Assembly: GCF_004345665.1 (NCBI RefSeq)
Contig: NZ_SLWR01000004.1
Location: 496,001-560,000, forward strand
Direction: 5' to 3'
Length of the DNA stretch: 64,000 nucleotides
Source: Kribbella antiqua
GTDB lineage: Bacteria > Actinomycetota > Actinomycetes > Propionibacteriales > Kribbellaceae
The notes beneath the pieces are model-generated. The model was not told where the DNA came from. It saw only the letters and a list, made by a program, of their open reading frames with translations, and searched no databases. This document shows, piece after piece, positions 38,407-47,672 of this stretch. Position 1 is the first letter of the stretch. Every line of letters begins with the position of its first letter. The translations under genes were made by a program, and so were the position numbers.

Positions 38407-39558
38407 GTGACAGTCAGCAGCTTGCTGGACGGGCAAGGCGCCGAAGTGCTCGCCAAGGCCTGTGCGAGCTACCAGCCCGGCCAGGAACTCCAACTGGTCG
38501 AGAAGCTCAGACGCCAGTACGACGCAGCGCTGGTGACTGCTGCGGTCACGCAGGCCTCACTGCGCCACCGGGCGGTCGCCAAGTTCGGTGACGACGCAGA
38601 GCGGATGTACTTCACTCCGGACGGGCTAGAGCCGGCGACCCGAAGCACTGTCGGCACTCACCGCGCACAGCGCATCGCAGCCAAGCTGCCAGGAAGCACT
38701 CTGGTCGACCTGGGCTGTGGCATCGGCGGCGACCTCATCAGTGCCGCACGTGCCGGTCTGCGCGTCGTCGGCGTCGAGCGCGACCCAGCAACCGCTGCTG
38801 CGGCTCGCGCCAACCTGACCGCACTTGGACTGCCCGGTGAGGTGGTCGTCGGCGATGCAGAGTCCGTCGACGTCACGCCGTACGACGTGGTGTTCGCAGA
38901 TCCGGCGCGGCGGGCGGATGGCCGGCGCGTGTTCGACCACAACGCCTACTCACCGCCGTGGTCCTTCGTCACCGAGCTCTTGACGCGTACGGCGTGCGTG
39001 AAGGTCGCGCCCGGCATCCCGCATGACGCCGTACCGGATGGGGTGGAGGCGGAGTGGGTCAGCGACGCGGGTGAGGTCAAGGAGGCCGCACTGTGGTCGG
39101 GGAGCCTGTACGGCGGTAGTGCTCGGCGGGCGACGTTGCTGCCCAGTGGGGTGGGTGTCAGCGAGGCACCGGAGGCCTCGACCGGCCCGGTGGCGGCGTA
39201 CATCTATGAACCCGACGGAGCCGTGGTGCGGGCGGGACTGGTGACGGCCGTGGCTGCCGCGGTCGACGGGTGGTTACTGGATCCGCGGATCGCCTACGTG
39301 ACCGCTGATGCGTTGGTGCCGACGCCGCTGGCATCGGCGTACGAGGTGATCGAAGAGCTGCCCTACAAGGATAAGGCGCTGCGGTCCTGGGTACGCACGC
39401 AAGACATCGGCACGCTGGAGATCAAGAAGCGCGGCGTCGATCTCGACCCGGCGCAGCTACGCAAGAAGCTCGCCCCGAAGGGCTCCACCGCCGCCACCCT
39501 GATCGTCACCCGAATCGGCCGCGACGCAGTCGCCTATTCGTGTCGTCGAGTCCCCTGA
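38407..39558 (+). CDS. Class I SAM methyltransferase with THUMP-like C-terminal domain
   Basis: The 383-residue protein has SAM motif I TLVDLGCGIGGDLISAA near residue 98, the acidic VVGVERD of motif II, and the catalytic-region VVFADPARRADGRR. The C-terminal part (about residues 300-383, with KKRGVDLDPAQLRKKL) matches the THUMP-like domain that joins such methyltransferases in actinobacteria. An RNA substrate is likely but unproven. It starts at a GTG nine bases after the previous gene's stop. Confidence 0.85.
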   Translation: MTVSSLLDGQGAEVLAKACASYQPGQELQLVEKLRRQYDAALVTAAVTQASLRHRAVAKFGDDAERMYFTPDGLEPATRSTVGTHRAQRIAAKLPGSTLVDLGCGIGGDLISAARAGLRVVGVERDPATAAAARANLTALGLPGEVVVGDAESVDVTPYDVVFADPARRADGRRVFDHNAYSPPWSFVTELLTRTACVKVAPGIPHDAVPDGVEAEWVSDAGEVKEAALWSGSLYGGSARRATLLPSGVGVSEAPEASTGPVAAYIYEPDGAVVRAGLVTAVAAAVDGWLLDPRIAYVTADALVPTPLASAYEVIEELPYKDKALRSWVRTQDIGTLEIKKRGVDLDPAQLRKKLAPKGSTAATLIVTRIGRDAVAYSCRRVP

Positions 39559-39682
39559 GACTGGAACTTGCGCTGGGAGCACACTCGAACATATGATCGA
39601 TCTCGCGTGCGGGTCCCCGGGGGATCTGCCGGCAGGCGAGGTGCTGCGTCTGCTGCTGCACACTCCCGGGGATCCGCCACTA

Positions 39683-39717
39683 AGTCGACGTACGGTTTGA
39701 GGAGCCGTACGTCGACT
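39683..39717. repeat. 13-bp inverted repeat in the 316-base gap after the methyltransferase gene
   Basis: AGTCGACGTACGG (39683-39695) and its exact complement (39705-39717) flank a nine-base loop. It lies in the gap 39559-39874 between convergent genes and is probably a terminator. The rest of the gap holds a 35-codon ATG frame (39593-39700) with no ribosome site or recognisable product, and otherwise nothing. Confidence 0.6.
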
Positions 39718-39874
39718 GACCGTCACGCTACCGAAGTCACCCGTTCACCTCACTCGGGCAGAGTCCAGACCAGAACCGGTCTGCCGCTGGCCGCTCACCT
39801 GGGGATCAAGCGGTCGCTCCAACCCCAGGCCTCTGTCCGCTGCCGCGCCCTTCCCCGCGCTGCAGCCGCAAGCT

Positions 39875-40330
39875 TCAGTTCCCGCCGTAGATCTCGGCTG
39901 GGTCCTTGCGGATGAGCATGGTGCGGCTCGGGCCTTCGTCTACCAGTTCGGTGAAACCGTATTTGCGGTAGAGCTCTTGCGCATCCAGGGTCGACAGCAT
40001 GAAGCGGCGGAGGCCCTTCAGGTCTGGGTGGTCCAGCAGCGTGGAGACGACGAAACGGCCGAGCCCGTAGCCGCGGTGGTCCGGCAGCACGAAAACGTCG
40101 GCCAGCCAGGCGAAGGTTGCGCGGTCCGTCACCATGCGGGCAAAGGCCACCATCGAGCCGTCCGCGGCGTACACACCCAGGTTGAGCGAACCGGCAATCG
40201 ACCGCGCCACGACCTCCCGCGGGATGCCTGGTGCCCAGTACGACGTACTCAAGAAGCCGTGCACCACGTCGACATCAACGCGGTCCACATCGTCGTCAGC
40301 TTCGAAGCCGTCCGGCCCGGTCCATCTCAC
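39875..40330 (-). CDS. GNAT family N-acetyltransferase
   Basis: The 151-residue protein has [20 protein letters not shown] near its start, typical of a GNAT group whose members are annotated as general acetyltransferases. The acetyl-CoA loop is [17 protein letters not shown], and a C-terminal [10 protein letters not shown] follows. The GTG start (40330) overlaps the tsaD stop as GTGA. It is the last gene of the leftward t6A operon. The substrate is unknown. Confidence 0.88.
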   Translation of the reverse strand: MRWTGPDGFEADDDVDRVDVDVVHGFLSTSYWAPGIPREVVARSIAGSLNLGVYAADGSMVAFARMVTDRATFAWLADVFVLPDHRGYGLGRFVVSTLLDHPDLKGLRRFMLSTLDAQELYRKYGFTELVDEGPSRTMLIRKDPAEIYGGN

Positions 40331-41376
40331 TTGTTCAGTACCTCCGTGATCGGCATCGATGAGTCGGCCGGCAGCCCGAGCGGCGACGGCGCCTTTCCGG
40401 CCCGGACGAGTTCCGAACCGAGCGCCGCGACCATCGCACCGTTGTCGGTGCACAACCCAGGACGCGGCACCCGTACGGCGATCCCGGCCGCGGAGCAACG
40501 CTCTTCGGCCATCGCGCGGAGCCGGGAGTTGGCCGCGACCCCGCCGCCGATCAGCAGGTGCTCGAAGCCACGGTCCTTGCACGCGTCGATCGCTTTGCGG
40601 GTCAGCACGTCGCAGACCGCCTCCTGGAAGGCTGCGGCGACGTGGTTCACCGGCACGTCCTCGCCGTCGCGCCGCCGTGCCTCGACCCAGCGCGCGACCG
40701 CGGTCTTCAAACCGGAGAAGGAGAAGTCGAACCGGTGCCGCTCGAGATCCCGCTGCGAGGTCAACCCGCGCGGGAACGTCACATAGAGCCGGTCCCCGCC
40801 GTCCCGCGCCGCTTTGTCGATATATGGACCGCCCGGGAACGGCAGCCCCAGCACCCGCGCGACCTTGTCGAACGCCTCCCCCGCCGCGTCGTCGATGGTG
40901 CTGCCCATCGGCTGCACGCCGTCGGTGATGTCCTCGACCGCGAGCAACGACGAGTGCCCGCCCGACACCAGCATCGCGACGCACCCCTTGGGCAGATCGC
41001 CGTGCTCCAACGTGTCGACAGCTACATGCGCCGCGAGGTGGTTCACGCCGTACAAAGGCTTGTCCAGCGACAGCGCCAGGCCTTTGGCCGCGGCCACTCC
41101 GACCAGCAACGCACCGGCAAGCCCAGGCCCGCTCGTCACCGCGACCGCGTCGACGTCGGTCGGCTTGATCCCGGCGGTCTCGCACGCGCGCCGGATCGTC
41201 GGCACCATCGCTTCGAGATGAGCCCGGCTCGCCACCTCCGGTACGACGCCGCCGAACCGGGCGTGCTCCTCGACACTGGACGCGATCGCGTCGGCGAGCA
41301 ACGTCTGCCCGCGCACGATCCCGACCCCGGTCTCGTCACACGAAGTCTCGATCCCCAGAATCAGGGGCTCGTTCAC
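40327..41376 (-). CDS. tsaD: tRNA N6-threonylcarbamoyladenosine transferase TsaD
   Basis: The 349-residue protein starts [20 protein letters not shown], with GAGGAATT upstream of the GTG at 41376. The metal-binding H-x-x-x-H appears as NHLAAHVAV near residue 115, and LVSGGHSSL is the nucleotide site. With TsaB and TsaE it transfers the threonylcarbamoyl group to A37 of ANN-decoding tRNAs. The start overlaps the rimI stop by four bases. Confidence 0.96.
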   Translation of the reverse strand: MNEPLILGIETSCDETGVGIVRGQTLLADAIASSVEEHARFGGVVPEVASRAHLEAMVPTIRRACETAGIKPTDVDAVAVTSGPGLAGALLVGVAAAKGLALSLDKPLYGVNHLAAHVAVDTLEHGDLPKGCVAMLVSGGHSSLLAVEDITDGVQPMGSTIDDAAGEAFDKVARVLGLPFPGGPYIDKAARDGGDRLYVTFPRGLTSQRDLERHRFDFSFSGLKTAVARWVEARRRDGEDVPVNHVAAAFQEAVCDVLTRKAIDACKDRGFEHLLIGGGVAANSRLRAMAEERCSAAGIAVRVPRPGLCTDNGAMVAALGSELVRAGKAPSPLGLPADSSMPITEVLNK

Positions 41377-41822
41377 AATTCCTCCCGCCACCGCATGATC
41401 ACCGCATCCTCGCCACCGGCGTAATACCCGCGCCGCCGGCTGATCTCCTCGAACCCGAAGGCGCCGTACAGCGCCACCGCCGCATCGTTGCCCGCAGCAA
41501 CTTCCAGCAACACCGTCCGGCCGGCGCACTTCGACAGGGCCGCCGTCATCAACTGCCCGGCGATCCCGGTACGGCGCTCGGCCGGCGTCACCGCGATCCG
41601 CAGCAACTCGACCACATCCAGCGAAACCGGCGGCACCAGCAGTACGACGTACCCGACGACATCACCAACGTCGGCGACCAGGATCACCCGGTCCTCGGAC
41701 AGCCGCTCGAACTCCGTCGTCCAGGCGACCGTACTCCACGCCTCCGACCCGAAGCACAACGAGTCCAGCGCAGCCAGAGCGGTCAGATCCTCCGCGCGAG
41801 CCGCCCGAATCGCAGGTCTCAC
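41373..41822 (-). CDS. rimI: Ribosomal protein S18-alanine N-acetyltransferase RimI
   Basis: The 149-residue GNAT enzyme has [20 protein letters not shown] (strand 4 and acetyl-CoA loop) and the RimI-typical ends [20 protein letters not shown] and [14 protein letters not shown]. It lies between tsaB and tsaD with four-base overlaps on both sides, its usual place in actinobacteria. It starts at a GTG. Confidence 0.92.
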   Translation of the reverse strand: MRPAIRAARAEDLTALAALDSLCFGSEAWSTVAWTTEFERLSEDRVILVADVGDVVGYVVLLVPPVSLDVVELLRIAVTPAERRTGIAGQLMTAALSKCAGRTVLLEVAAGNDAAVALYGAFGFEEISRRRGYYAGGEDAVIMRWREEL

Positions 41823-42484
41823 TTGGGAAGCACGCTCTTCGGCCCGCCGGACATCGTCACGTCCGGCCGCCGCAGGTACAGCGGCTCCGGCGCGACCACC
41901 TCGAGCGTCCCAGTCGCCACACCTGCAGCCAGCACCTCGGCCGACGGGTACTCCAAGTCAGACGCCTCCGCCTGAAGCGCATCCGCATAGAGCACAGCAC
42001 CGCGCCCGATCACCGGCAGACCCGACAGCACCTGTGCGACGTCGGCCGGCTTGTCCACCGCCGGTCCCTCCAGGCGACGCCGGCTCCCGTCCGCGGCCGG
42101 GCCGTCGTACAAAGCCCAGTAGATCTCCTTGCGGCGGGCATCCGTCGCGACCGCGACCGGCAGCGCCAGCGACGACTGCCGCGCCAGGATGTCCAGGCTG
42201 CACACGCCCGCGACCTCGATCCCGAGTACGTCGGCCATCGTCCGGGCGGTCACGAGTCCGACCCGCAGCCCGGTGAACGGCCCAGGCCCGACGCCGACCG
42301 CGATCCGCGTGAGGTCGCGCGGCGTACAACCAGCCGCCGACAACGCAGATGCGATCGCAGGTGCGAGCAACTCGCCATGCCGTAGGGCGTCGACCGTCGT
42401 GGACGACGCCAGAATCTCACCACTCACCGGATCGGCGAGCGCCACGGTCACCGCCGCACTGGAGGTATCAAAAGCAAGCAACAT
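41819..42484 (-). CDS. tsaB: tRNA t6A synthesis adaptor TsaB
   Basis: The 221-residue protein starts MLLAFDTSSAAVTVAL and has GVGPGPFTGLRVGLVTARTM near residue 65, the TsaB signature. It is an ASKHA-fold protein that dimerises with TsaD. It lies one base after the TsaE fusion gene. Confidence 0.93.
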   Translation of the reverse strand: MLLAFDTSSAAVTVALADPVSGEILASSTTVDALRHGELLAPAIASALSAAGCTPRDLTRIAVGVGPGPFTGLRVGLVTARTMADVLGIEVAGVCSLDILARQSSLALPVAVATDARRKEIYWALYDGPAADGSRRRLEGPAVDKPADVAQVLSGLPVIGRGAVLYADALQAEASDLEYPSAEVLAAGVATGTLEVVAPEPLYLRRPDVTMSGGPKSVLPK

Positions 42485-42485
42485 G

Positions 42486-43412
42486 TCAGTTCTTCTCCAG
42501 TACAGAAACCCGTACGCCGGACGCGGCCCAGCGCGGACCCACCGGTGTGATCCGGATTTCGCGGGTCTCGTCCGTGTCGTCGTCGCCGCGGGTCACGACG
42601 ATGTCGAGCCGGTCCGGAGCCAGCGACTCGGCCAGCCCATGACCCCACTCGACCACTGTGACCGCGTCGTCCAGGCTCGCGTCCAGATCCAGGTCGTCCA
42701 ACTCGGCGAAACCGCCCAGGCGATAGGCGTCCACATGGACCAACGCCGGCCCACCCGCGAGCGACGGATGCACCCGCGAGATCACGAACGTCGGTGACGT
42801 GATGTCACCACGCACCTTCAGCCCAGCTCCAAGCCCCTGCGTGAACGTCGTCTTCCCCGCACCGAGATCACCGGACAGCACCAGTACGTCGCCCGCCCGC
42901 AACTGCCCGGCAAGTTCCTCGCCGATCGCCCGCATGTCGTCCGCGGTCGGCACGGTCAGCTCGAGCGGCATCGCCTTCGCATAGATCAGGTTGTGATCGT
43001 GCTGTTCCACCACCGAATACCCACGCCTTCGCCAGAACTCCACCGTGTCCGGAAGCTCGACCCGCGCAATCAGTTGCACCCGCCGGATCCCCCGCCGTAC
43101 GGCGACCTCCTCGGCGCAGCCGACCATCGCCGACGCGACCCCGCGAGCCTGATGCCGCGGGTCCACCGACACCCGCCGCAGATGCAGTACGTCGCCATCC
43201 TCCTCGAACAGCAACGCACCGGCCGGGGCGCCGTCGATGCGAACCAGCAAACCACCGTGGTCGGCGACGGCCGCGCCGACAGTGGTCGCGTTCTCGGTCA
43301 AGGCGGTGGAGGGCGGATCGAGCACTCGCCGGGCCGAGAAGGCATGGTGAATCACGTGGACGATCTCGTCCACGTGATCAGCGGTGGCGTCGATGACGTG
43401 CAGGTCGGTCAT
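42486..43412 (-). CDS. tsaE: GNAT acetyltransferase-TsaE fusion protein
   Basis: The 308-residue protein has two domains. Residues 1 to about 150 are a GNAT acetyltransferase (LRRVSVDPRHQARGVASAMV; WRRRGYSVVEQHDHNLIY). Residues from about 155 are TsaE, the ATPase of t6A synthesis, with P-loop LSGDLGAGKTTFTQGLGA, SPTFVISR and HVDAYRLGG. TsaE is normally a stand-alone protein of about 150 residues, so the acetyltransferase is an added domain. The Walker A is intact, so ATPase function should be retained. The gene overlaps the hydrolase gene by four bases. Confidence 0.92.
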   Translation of the reverse strand: MTDLHVIDATADHVDEIVHVIHHAFSARRVLDPPSTALTENATTVGAAVADHGGLLVRIDGAPAGALLFEEDGDVLHLRRVSVDPRHQARGVASAMVGCAEEVAVRRGIRRVQLIARVELPDTVEFWRRRGYSVVEQHDHNLIYAKAMPLELTVPTADDMRAIGEELAGQLRAGDVLVLSGDLGAGKTTFTQGLGAGLKVRGDITSPTFVISRVHPSLAGGPALVHVDAYRLGGFAELDDLDLDASLDDAVTVVEWGHGLAESLAPDRLDIVVTRGDDDTDETREIRITPVGPRWAASGVRVSVLEKN

Positions 43413-44527
43413 TGGTGTCCCAGCAAAGAGGTTTCGGCTCGTTCGATCATGCCAAGGAGGGCGGCGGTGAACTCACGGTGGTGCTCGATCAGGCCGAGGT
43501 GACCGCAGTTCTTCACCTCGACCAGCTCCGCTCCGGGCACGTGCCGGACGATCTCCTCGGCATGGGCGAACGGCGTCAGGTGGTCGTTGTCCCCACCGAT
43601 CACGACGCACTCCACCTTCTGCAGCGGCTCCAGGGCGTCGTACTTGTCGTGCAGCGCGAAGATCGGGTAGAACTCCGCGATCACCGAGATCGGGGTCGCC
43701 GCGATCATCTCGTTGACGAACTCGGTGAAGGCCGGCGGCACCTCGGAGCCGAACGAGTACTTCCGGGTCAGCAGGTAGCTGATGTCGGTGCCGGCCTTCC
43801 GGCTGCGCTCGACCACGTCGGGGATCCGGGCCAGCGCGGCGACCGTCGGCGTCGCCAGCGCGCGGGCGAGCATGCCGACCTTGCCGGGGAAGACGATCGG
43901 GACCCGGTCGAGAGCGCCGGCGCTGGTCGAGCACAGGCCGACGCCGATGATCCGGTCGCCGAACAGCTCCGGATGCTGCTCGGCCAGCGCCATGATCGAC
44001 ATGCCGCCCATCGAGTGCCCGATCAGGATCACCGGGCCGGTCGGTGCGAACTGCTGCATGATGCCGTACAGGTCGCGGCCGAGCTGGTCGATGCTGACGT
44101 TCTCCTTCGGCGACCGGCCGGAGCGCCCGTGCGAACGCTGGTCGTAGAACACCATCGTGCCGATGCCGGCCAGGTCGCGGCGCTCGAAGTGCCAGCAGTC
44201 CTGGTTGAGGCCGTAGCCGTGGGCGAAGATCAGGGTCAGGTCCTCCGGCGGCAGCGGCAGCTTTTTGCCGAACCGGCGCTTCGGCGGCGCGGGCCGGCGT
44301 GATCGCTTCAGCTCGTCGACTTCGACGTACAGCTCGACTCCGTCGTCGGCGGTGAACACGTACGGCGTGCCGCGCAGCGAACCGAACGGCTCGGCCTCGA
44401 GCTGCGCGCGCTGGCTCGACCGCCGGCCGATCACCTGCCGCTCGACCGCGACACCGGCCGCCGCGCCAGCAGCCAGTACCCCGACCGCGGCTCCGATCAG
44501 ACCGGCGGTGCGTCCTGCTTTGGACAT
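43409..44527 (-). CDS. Membrane-anchored alpha/beta hydrolase
   Basis: The 372-residue protein has an N-terminal membrane segment (GLIGAAVGVLAAGAAAGVAV). An alpha/beta hydrolase domain follows with IFAHGYGLNQ, the nucleophile elbow LIGHSMGGMS, Asp in VVIGGDNDHLTP and His in VKNCGHLGLIEHH. It is probably a lipase or esterase facing the membrane. It lies between alr and the TsaE fusion in one leftward operon, an arrangement common in actinobacteria. Confidence 0.9.
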   Translation of the reverse strand: MSKAGRTAGLIGAAVGVLAAGAAAGVAVERQVIGRRSSQRAQLEAEPFGSLRGTPYVFTADDGVELYVEVDELKRSRRPAPPKRRFGKKLPLPPEDLTLIFAHGYGLNQDCWHFERRDLAGIGTMVFYDQRSHGRSGRSPKENVSIDQLGRDLYGIMQQFAPTGPVILIGHSMGGMSIMALAEQHPELFGDRIIGVGLCSTSAGALDRVPIVFPGKVGMLARALATPTVAALARIPDVVERSRKAGTDISYLLTRKYSFGSEVPPAFTEFVNEMIAATPISVIAEFYPIFALHDKYDALEPLQKVECVVIGGDNDHLTPFAHAEEIVRHVPGAELVEVKNCGHLGLIEHHREFTAALLGMIERAETSLLGHQ

Positions 44528-44533
44528 GCCGGT

Positions 44534-45694
44534 CTACCTCCCGCTGTCGATGTACCGGCGGGGGATCCGCGAGCCCAGCCGGGTGACGATCTCGTAGTTG
44601 ATGGTCCCTGCCGCATCGGCCCAGTCGTCCACCGTCGGCTCACCGTCGGCCCCCGGGCCGAACAGCACCACCTCGTCGCCCGCGGCCGCCTGGTCGTCCT
44701 CGAGGTTGACCACGCATTGATCCATGCAGATCCGGCCGACGATCGTACGACGCTCGCCGCCGGACTGGATCGGCGCACCGTTCGACGCGTGCCGCGGCAG
44801 GCCGTCGCCGTACCCGAGTGGAATCAGCCCGAGGGTCGACGGCCGCGGCGCGGTCCAGGTCAGGCCGTAGGAAACGCCCGCGCCGGCCGGGACGCGCTTG
44901 ACCATCGCGTACCGCGCTTTGAGCGTCATCGCCGGCCGCAGCCCCAGCTCGGCCGACGGCAGCGCATGCCCGAACGGTGAGAGCCCGTACGTCGCCACGC
45001 CCGGCCGGACCAGGTTGAAATGGGTCTCGGGCAGCGCGAGCGTGGCACCGGAGTTGGCCAGGTGCTTGAACTCCGCGTCCACGCCGAACGACTCGGCCAC
45101 CTCGATCGCCTCGGTGAACGTCGCCAGCTGGGCCTCGTTCGCCGGCGACTTCGGCTCGTCCGAGGACGCCAGGTGCGACCAGATGCCCTTGATCTCGATC
45201 CGGCCGGCCTGCTGCGCACGCAACGCGGCCCGAATCAGCGCCGGCCACTCCTCCGGTACGGCGCCGCCACGGCTCAGGCCACTGTCGATCTTGAGGTGGA
45301 CCCGGGCCGGGCGATCGGTAACGCCGGCTACGAGCTCATCGATCTCCCAGGGCGCGGCGGCGGACAAGTCGATGCCGGCGGCAATCGCGTCCTCGAGCGG
45401 CTCACCGGGGGTGGTCAGCCAGCAGAAGATCGGCCCGGTGTCGCCGGCGTCGCGCAGCGCGAGCGCCTCCTCGAGCACGGCGGCGCCGATCCAATCGGCG
45501 CCGGCCTCGCGGGCGGCGCGGGCGACCGGGATCATGCCGTGGCCGTAGCCGTCGGCCTTGACGATGGTCATCAGCTGGGCGCCGTTCTCGGCGCGGGCAC
45601 GCAGCGTGGCCACGTTGTGCCGGATCGCGGCCAGGTCGACGACCGCTTCGGCACGGTGCGGCCGCTCGCTGCCAAGTGACTGGAGGGTAGACAT
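44534..45694 (-). CDS. alr: Alanine racemase
   Basis: The 386-residue PLP enzyme makes D-alanine for peptidoglycan. The PLP Lys lies in IVKADGYGHG near residue 46, the second catalytic base Tyr in GVSYGLTW near residue 275, and GRICMDQCVV is the C-terminal domain signature. It heads the leftward operon with the hydrolase and t6A genes. Confidence 0.96.
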   Translation of the reverse strand: MSTLQSLGSERPHRAEAVVDLAAIRHNVATLRARAENGAQLMTIVKADGYGHGMIPVARAAREAGADWIGAAVLEEALALRDAGDTGPIFCWLTTPGEPLEDAIAAGIDLSAAAPWEIDELVAGVTDRPARVHLKIDSGLSRGGAVPEEWPALIRAALRAQQAGRIEIKGIWSHLASSDEPKSPANEAQLATFTEAIEVAESFGVDAEFKHLANSGATLALPETHFNLVRPGVATYGLSPFGHALPSAELGLRPAMTLKARYAMVKRVPAGAGVSYGLTWTAPRPSTLGLIPLGYGDGLPRHASNGAPIQSGGERRTIVGRICMDQCVVNLEDDQAAAGDEVVLFGPGADGEPTVDDWADAAGTINYEIVTRLGSRIPRRYIDSGR

Positions 45695-45709
45695 AGCTCC
45701 TCCAGTGTC

Positions 45710-46351
45710 TCAGGCCCTGTCGATGAGCTCCGCCAGGGCGGCCATGTTGTGGAAAACCACGTCGGCATCGGCCAGCTTCGCCGGGTCTGTCATCCCGGCG
45801 TATCCGAACACCTTCATCCCGGCCGCGTTGGCGGCGGCGACGCCGAGTGGGCTGTCCTCGATCACCAGGCAGTCGACCGGTTTGACACCCATCGAGCGCG
45901 CGGCGTGCAGGAACAGATCGGGTGCGGGCTTGCCGTGGGCAACATCTTCGGCACTGAAGATCCTGCCCTCGAAGCGCAGCCAGAAACCCACCGCGGTCAA
46001 CGCAGTGTGGATCCGCTGGTGCGTCCCCGACGACGCGAGGCAGTAGGTCAGGCCCTCGGCATCAAGATGGTCGAGCACCTGCTCGACACCCGAGATCGCG
46101 CGCAGATTCGCGAACCCGTCGAAGAGGCGCTGGTGGTAGCGGTCCTCCAGATCGGCGGGCAGCGGCCGGCCCAGCTGAGCCTCGGCCTGCTGCCGCATCG
46201 AGGCCATGCTGCCGCCCATGAAGTCGCGGACCGTCTCCTCGAACGTGTACGGCAGTCCCGCTTCGGTGAGCAGCTCGGCCAGGATCGTGTTGGCCAGCCG
46301 CTCGGAGTCCACCAGCACACCGTCGTTGTCGAAGATCACCAGTCCGGTCAC
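45710..46351 (-). CDS. HAD-superfamily hydrolase (phosphatase/phosphomutase-like)
   Basis: The 213-residue protein has motif I FDNDGVLVDSERL, in which the first Asp is the nucleophile, motif II SSGTH, motif III Lys in HGKPAPD and motif IV VIEDSPLGVAAA. It belongs to the beta-phosphoglucomutase-like group with a helical cap. The substrate, probably a sugar phosphate, is unknown. The GTG at 46351 is the start. Confidence 0.9.
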   Translation of the reverse strand: MTGLVIFDNDGVLVDSERLANTILAELLTEAGLPYTFEETVRDFMGGSMASMRQQAEAQLGRPLPADLEDRYHQRLFDGFANLRAISGVEQVLDHLDAEGLTYCLASSGTHQRIHTALTAVGFWLRFEGRIFSAEDVAHGKPAPDLFLHAARSMGVKPVDCLVIEDSPLGVAAANAAGMKVFGYAGMTDPAKLADADVVFHNMAALAELIDRA

Positions 46352-46372
46352 GCCTGCACCCTATGCAAATAC

Positions 46373-46409
46373 GGCGGCCGCCGTGACGTGGGGAGTCACG
46401 GCGGCCGCC
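46373..46409. terminator. Terminator downstream of the GH12-type gene
   Basis: A 14-bp perfect stem (46373-46386 with 46396-46409) with a nine-base loop lies 22 bases after the stop of the leftward GH12-type gene and before the HAD gene. Confidence 0.8.
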
Positions 46410-46431
46410 TGGTTCGCGAGAGCGCGAGGGG

Positions 46432-47661
46432 TCAGTTCTCCTGGATGGAGAAGTCGTTGAAGGTGAAGCGCTGCTTGGTGTTGCCGGTGGACACGACCTC
46501 GACGCCGTAGTCGACCTGCCACGTCGTGGCCTGCGGGGCCCAACCACGCTTGACCATGTCGTTGAAGAAGCTCGCCAGCGGCATCGTGCCGGACTTCTGC
46601 GTCACCTGGGACACGTACGCCGTGTAGCCGGACCGGTGCCAGACGTCGTACGTGAAGCCACCGAAGGTCACGGTGCCGACCTTGCTGCCGCCTGGGACCT
46701 GGTTCTTGTTGTCGGTCCAGATCATCAGCTCGTTGTTCAGCCCGTCGCCGATCCACGCGTCGAACGCGACGTTGTAGATGCACGCGCTGCAGTTGGCGGG
46801 AGTCGTCGCGGCGAACTTGGCCGACTGGATCTTGGACAGCGGGACGTCGTTGTAGTCCTTGTGCACGTTCGGGTACGCCTGCACGCCGTTGTCGCCCGGC
46901 AGCGGCTGGGTGACGTCGAGGTACCAGTTGTCGTAGTTGCAGGCGGACAGGGTGTAGGTGCCGTTGTGGTTGTTCCACATGTTGTTGTGGACGTAGTACG
47001 CACCGAACGTCCGGCCCTCACCCGAGTTGCCCGTCGCGGTGGTGACGAAGGACGGGTTGGTGCAGGTCGTCGACGGGCTGCTCGTCGACGTGGGGGTCGA
47101 GGTCGCGGTCGGCGAGGAGGTGGGGGTCGACGTGGTCGTCGGGCTCGACGTCGGCGTCTTGGTCGGGCTGGTGGTCGCCGTCGGCGTCGGGCTGCTGGTC
47201 GGCGACTGAGTCGGTGACGAAGTGGCCGTCGGGGTGGGCGTGGTGGGCTGCGTCGGCGCCGGTGCGAAGTCGTAGTGCACCGTGTAGCGAAGCTTCTTGC
47301 CGGCGGCGTACGGCTCGCCGCCGCGGCGCAGGGCCTGCAGCCGGTAGGTCTTGGTGGTGATGCTGTTCGGGTCGATCGACAGGATCGACGAACCGGAGGC
47401 GGTCGCCACGATCGCCGTCGGCTTCGTGGCGAAGCCGTGGATGACCGTGCAACCCGATTTGGCGTCCAGGACACAACTCTCGACGCGTCCGACACCTGGG
47501 AGGGCTGAAACCGTGCTGTCCGTGGAGGCGCCGGTGGTCGTCGCCGCTACGGGTGAGTCCTTGGCCGCCTGGACGGCGATCGGTGCTGCAACTACGGCAC
47601 CGAGGGCAAGGCACACCGCCGCGACGATGACTCGGCTTCGGGCAGTTCGGATGGGGGGCAT
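46432..47661 (-). CDS. Secreted GH12-type beta-glucanase with N-terminal beta domain
   Basis: The 409-residue exported protein starts with a signal peptide (to about residue 33, VQAA). Next comes a domain of about 95 residues (LPGVGRVESCVLDAKSG to TVHYDFAP) that I do not recognise. A Thr/Ser/Pro linker of about 75 residues follows, then a GH12-like catalytic domain. The GH12 nucleophile Glu appears in NNELMIWTDN and the likely acid/base Glu in DYGVEVVSTG. GH12 enzymes cut beta-glucans or xyloglucan. GAGGAAAG precedes the ATG at 47661. A near copy of the LacI box overlaps this leader. Confidence 0.85.
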   Translation of the reverse strand: MPPIRTARSRVIVAAVCLALGAVVAAPIAVQAAKDSPVAATTTGASTDSTVSALPGVGRVESCVLDAKSGCTVIHGFATKPTAIVATASGSSILSIDPNSITTKTYRLQALRRGGEPYAAGKKLRYTVHYDFAPAPTQPTTPTPTATSSPTQSPTSSPTPTATTSPTKTPTSSPTTTSTPTSSPTATSTPTSTSSPSTTCTNPSFVTTATGNSGEGRTFGAYYVHNNMWNNHNGTYTLSACNYDNWYLDVTQPLPGDNGVQAYPNVHKDYNDVPLSKIQSAKFAATTPANCSACIYNVAFDAWIGDGLNNELMIWTDNKNQVPGGSKVGTVTFGGFTYDVWHRSGYTAYVSQVTQKSGTMPLASFFNDMVKRGWAPQATTWQVDYGVEVVSTGNTKQRFTFNDFSIQEN

Positions 47662-47662
47662 G

Positions 47663-47672
47663 CGAAACTTTC
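47663..47672. promoter_or_regulatory. Near-match to the CGAAA-N-TTTCG box at the GH12 start
   Basis: CGAAACTTTC (47663-47672) matches 10 of the 11 bases of the box at 51670 and 56501. It overlaps the ribosome-binding site of the GH12-type gene, so part of the match may come from the GGAAAG box itself. Confidence 0.3.

Noticed and set aside
39593..39700. 35-codon frame starting ATGATCGATCTC
   Set aside because: No ribosome-binding site, no recognisable product, and its end overlaps the hairpin at 39683.
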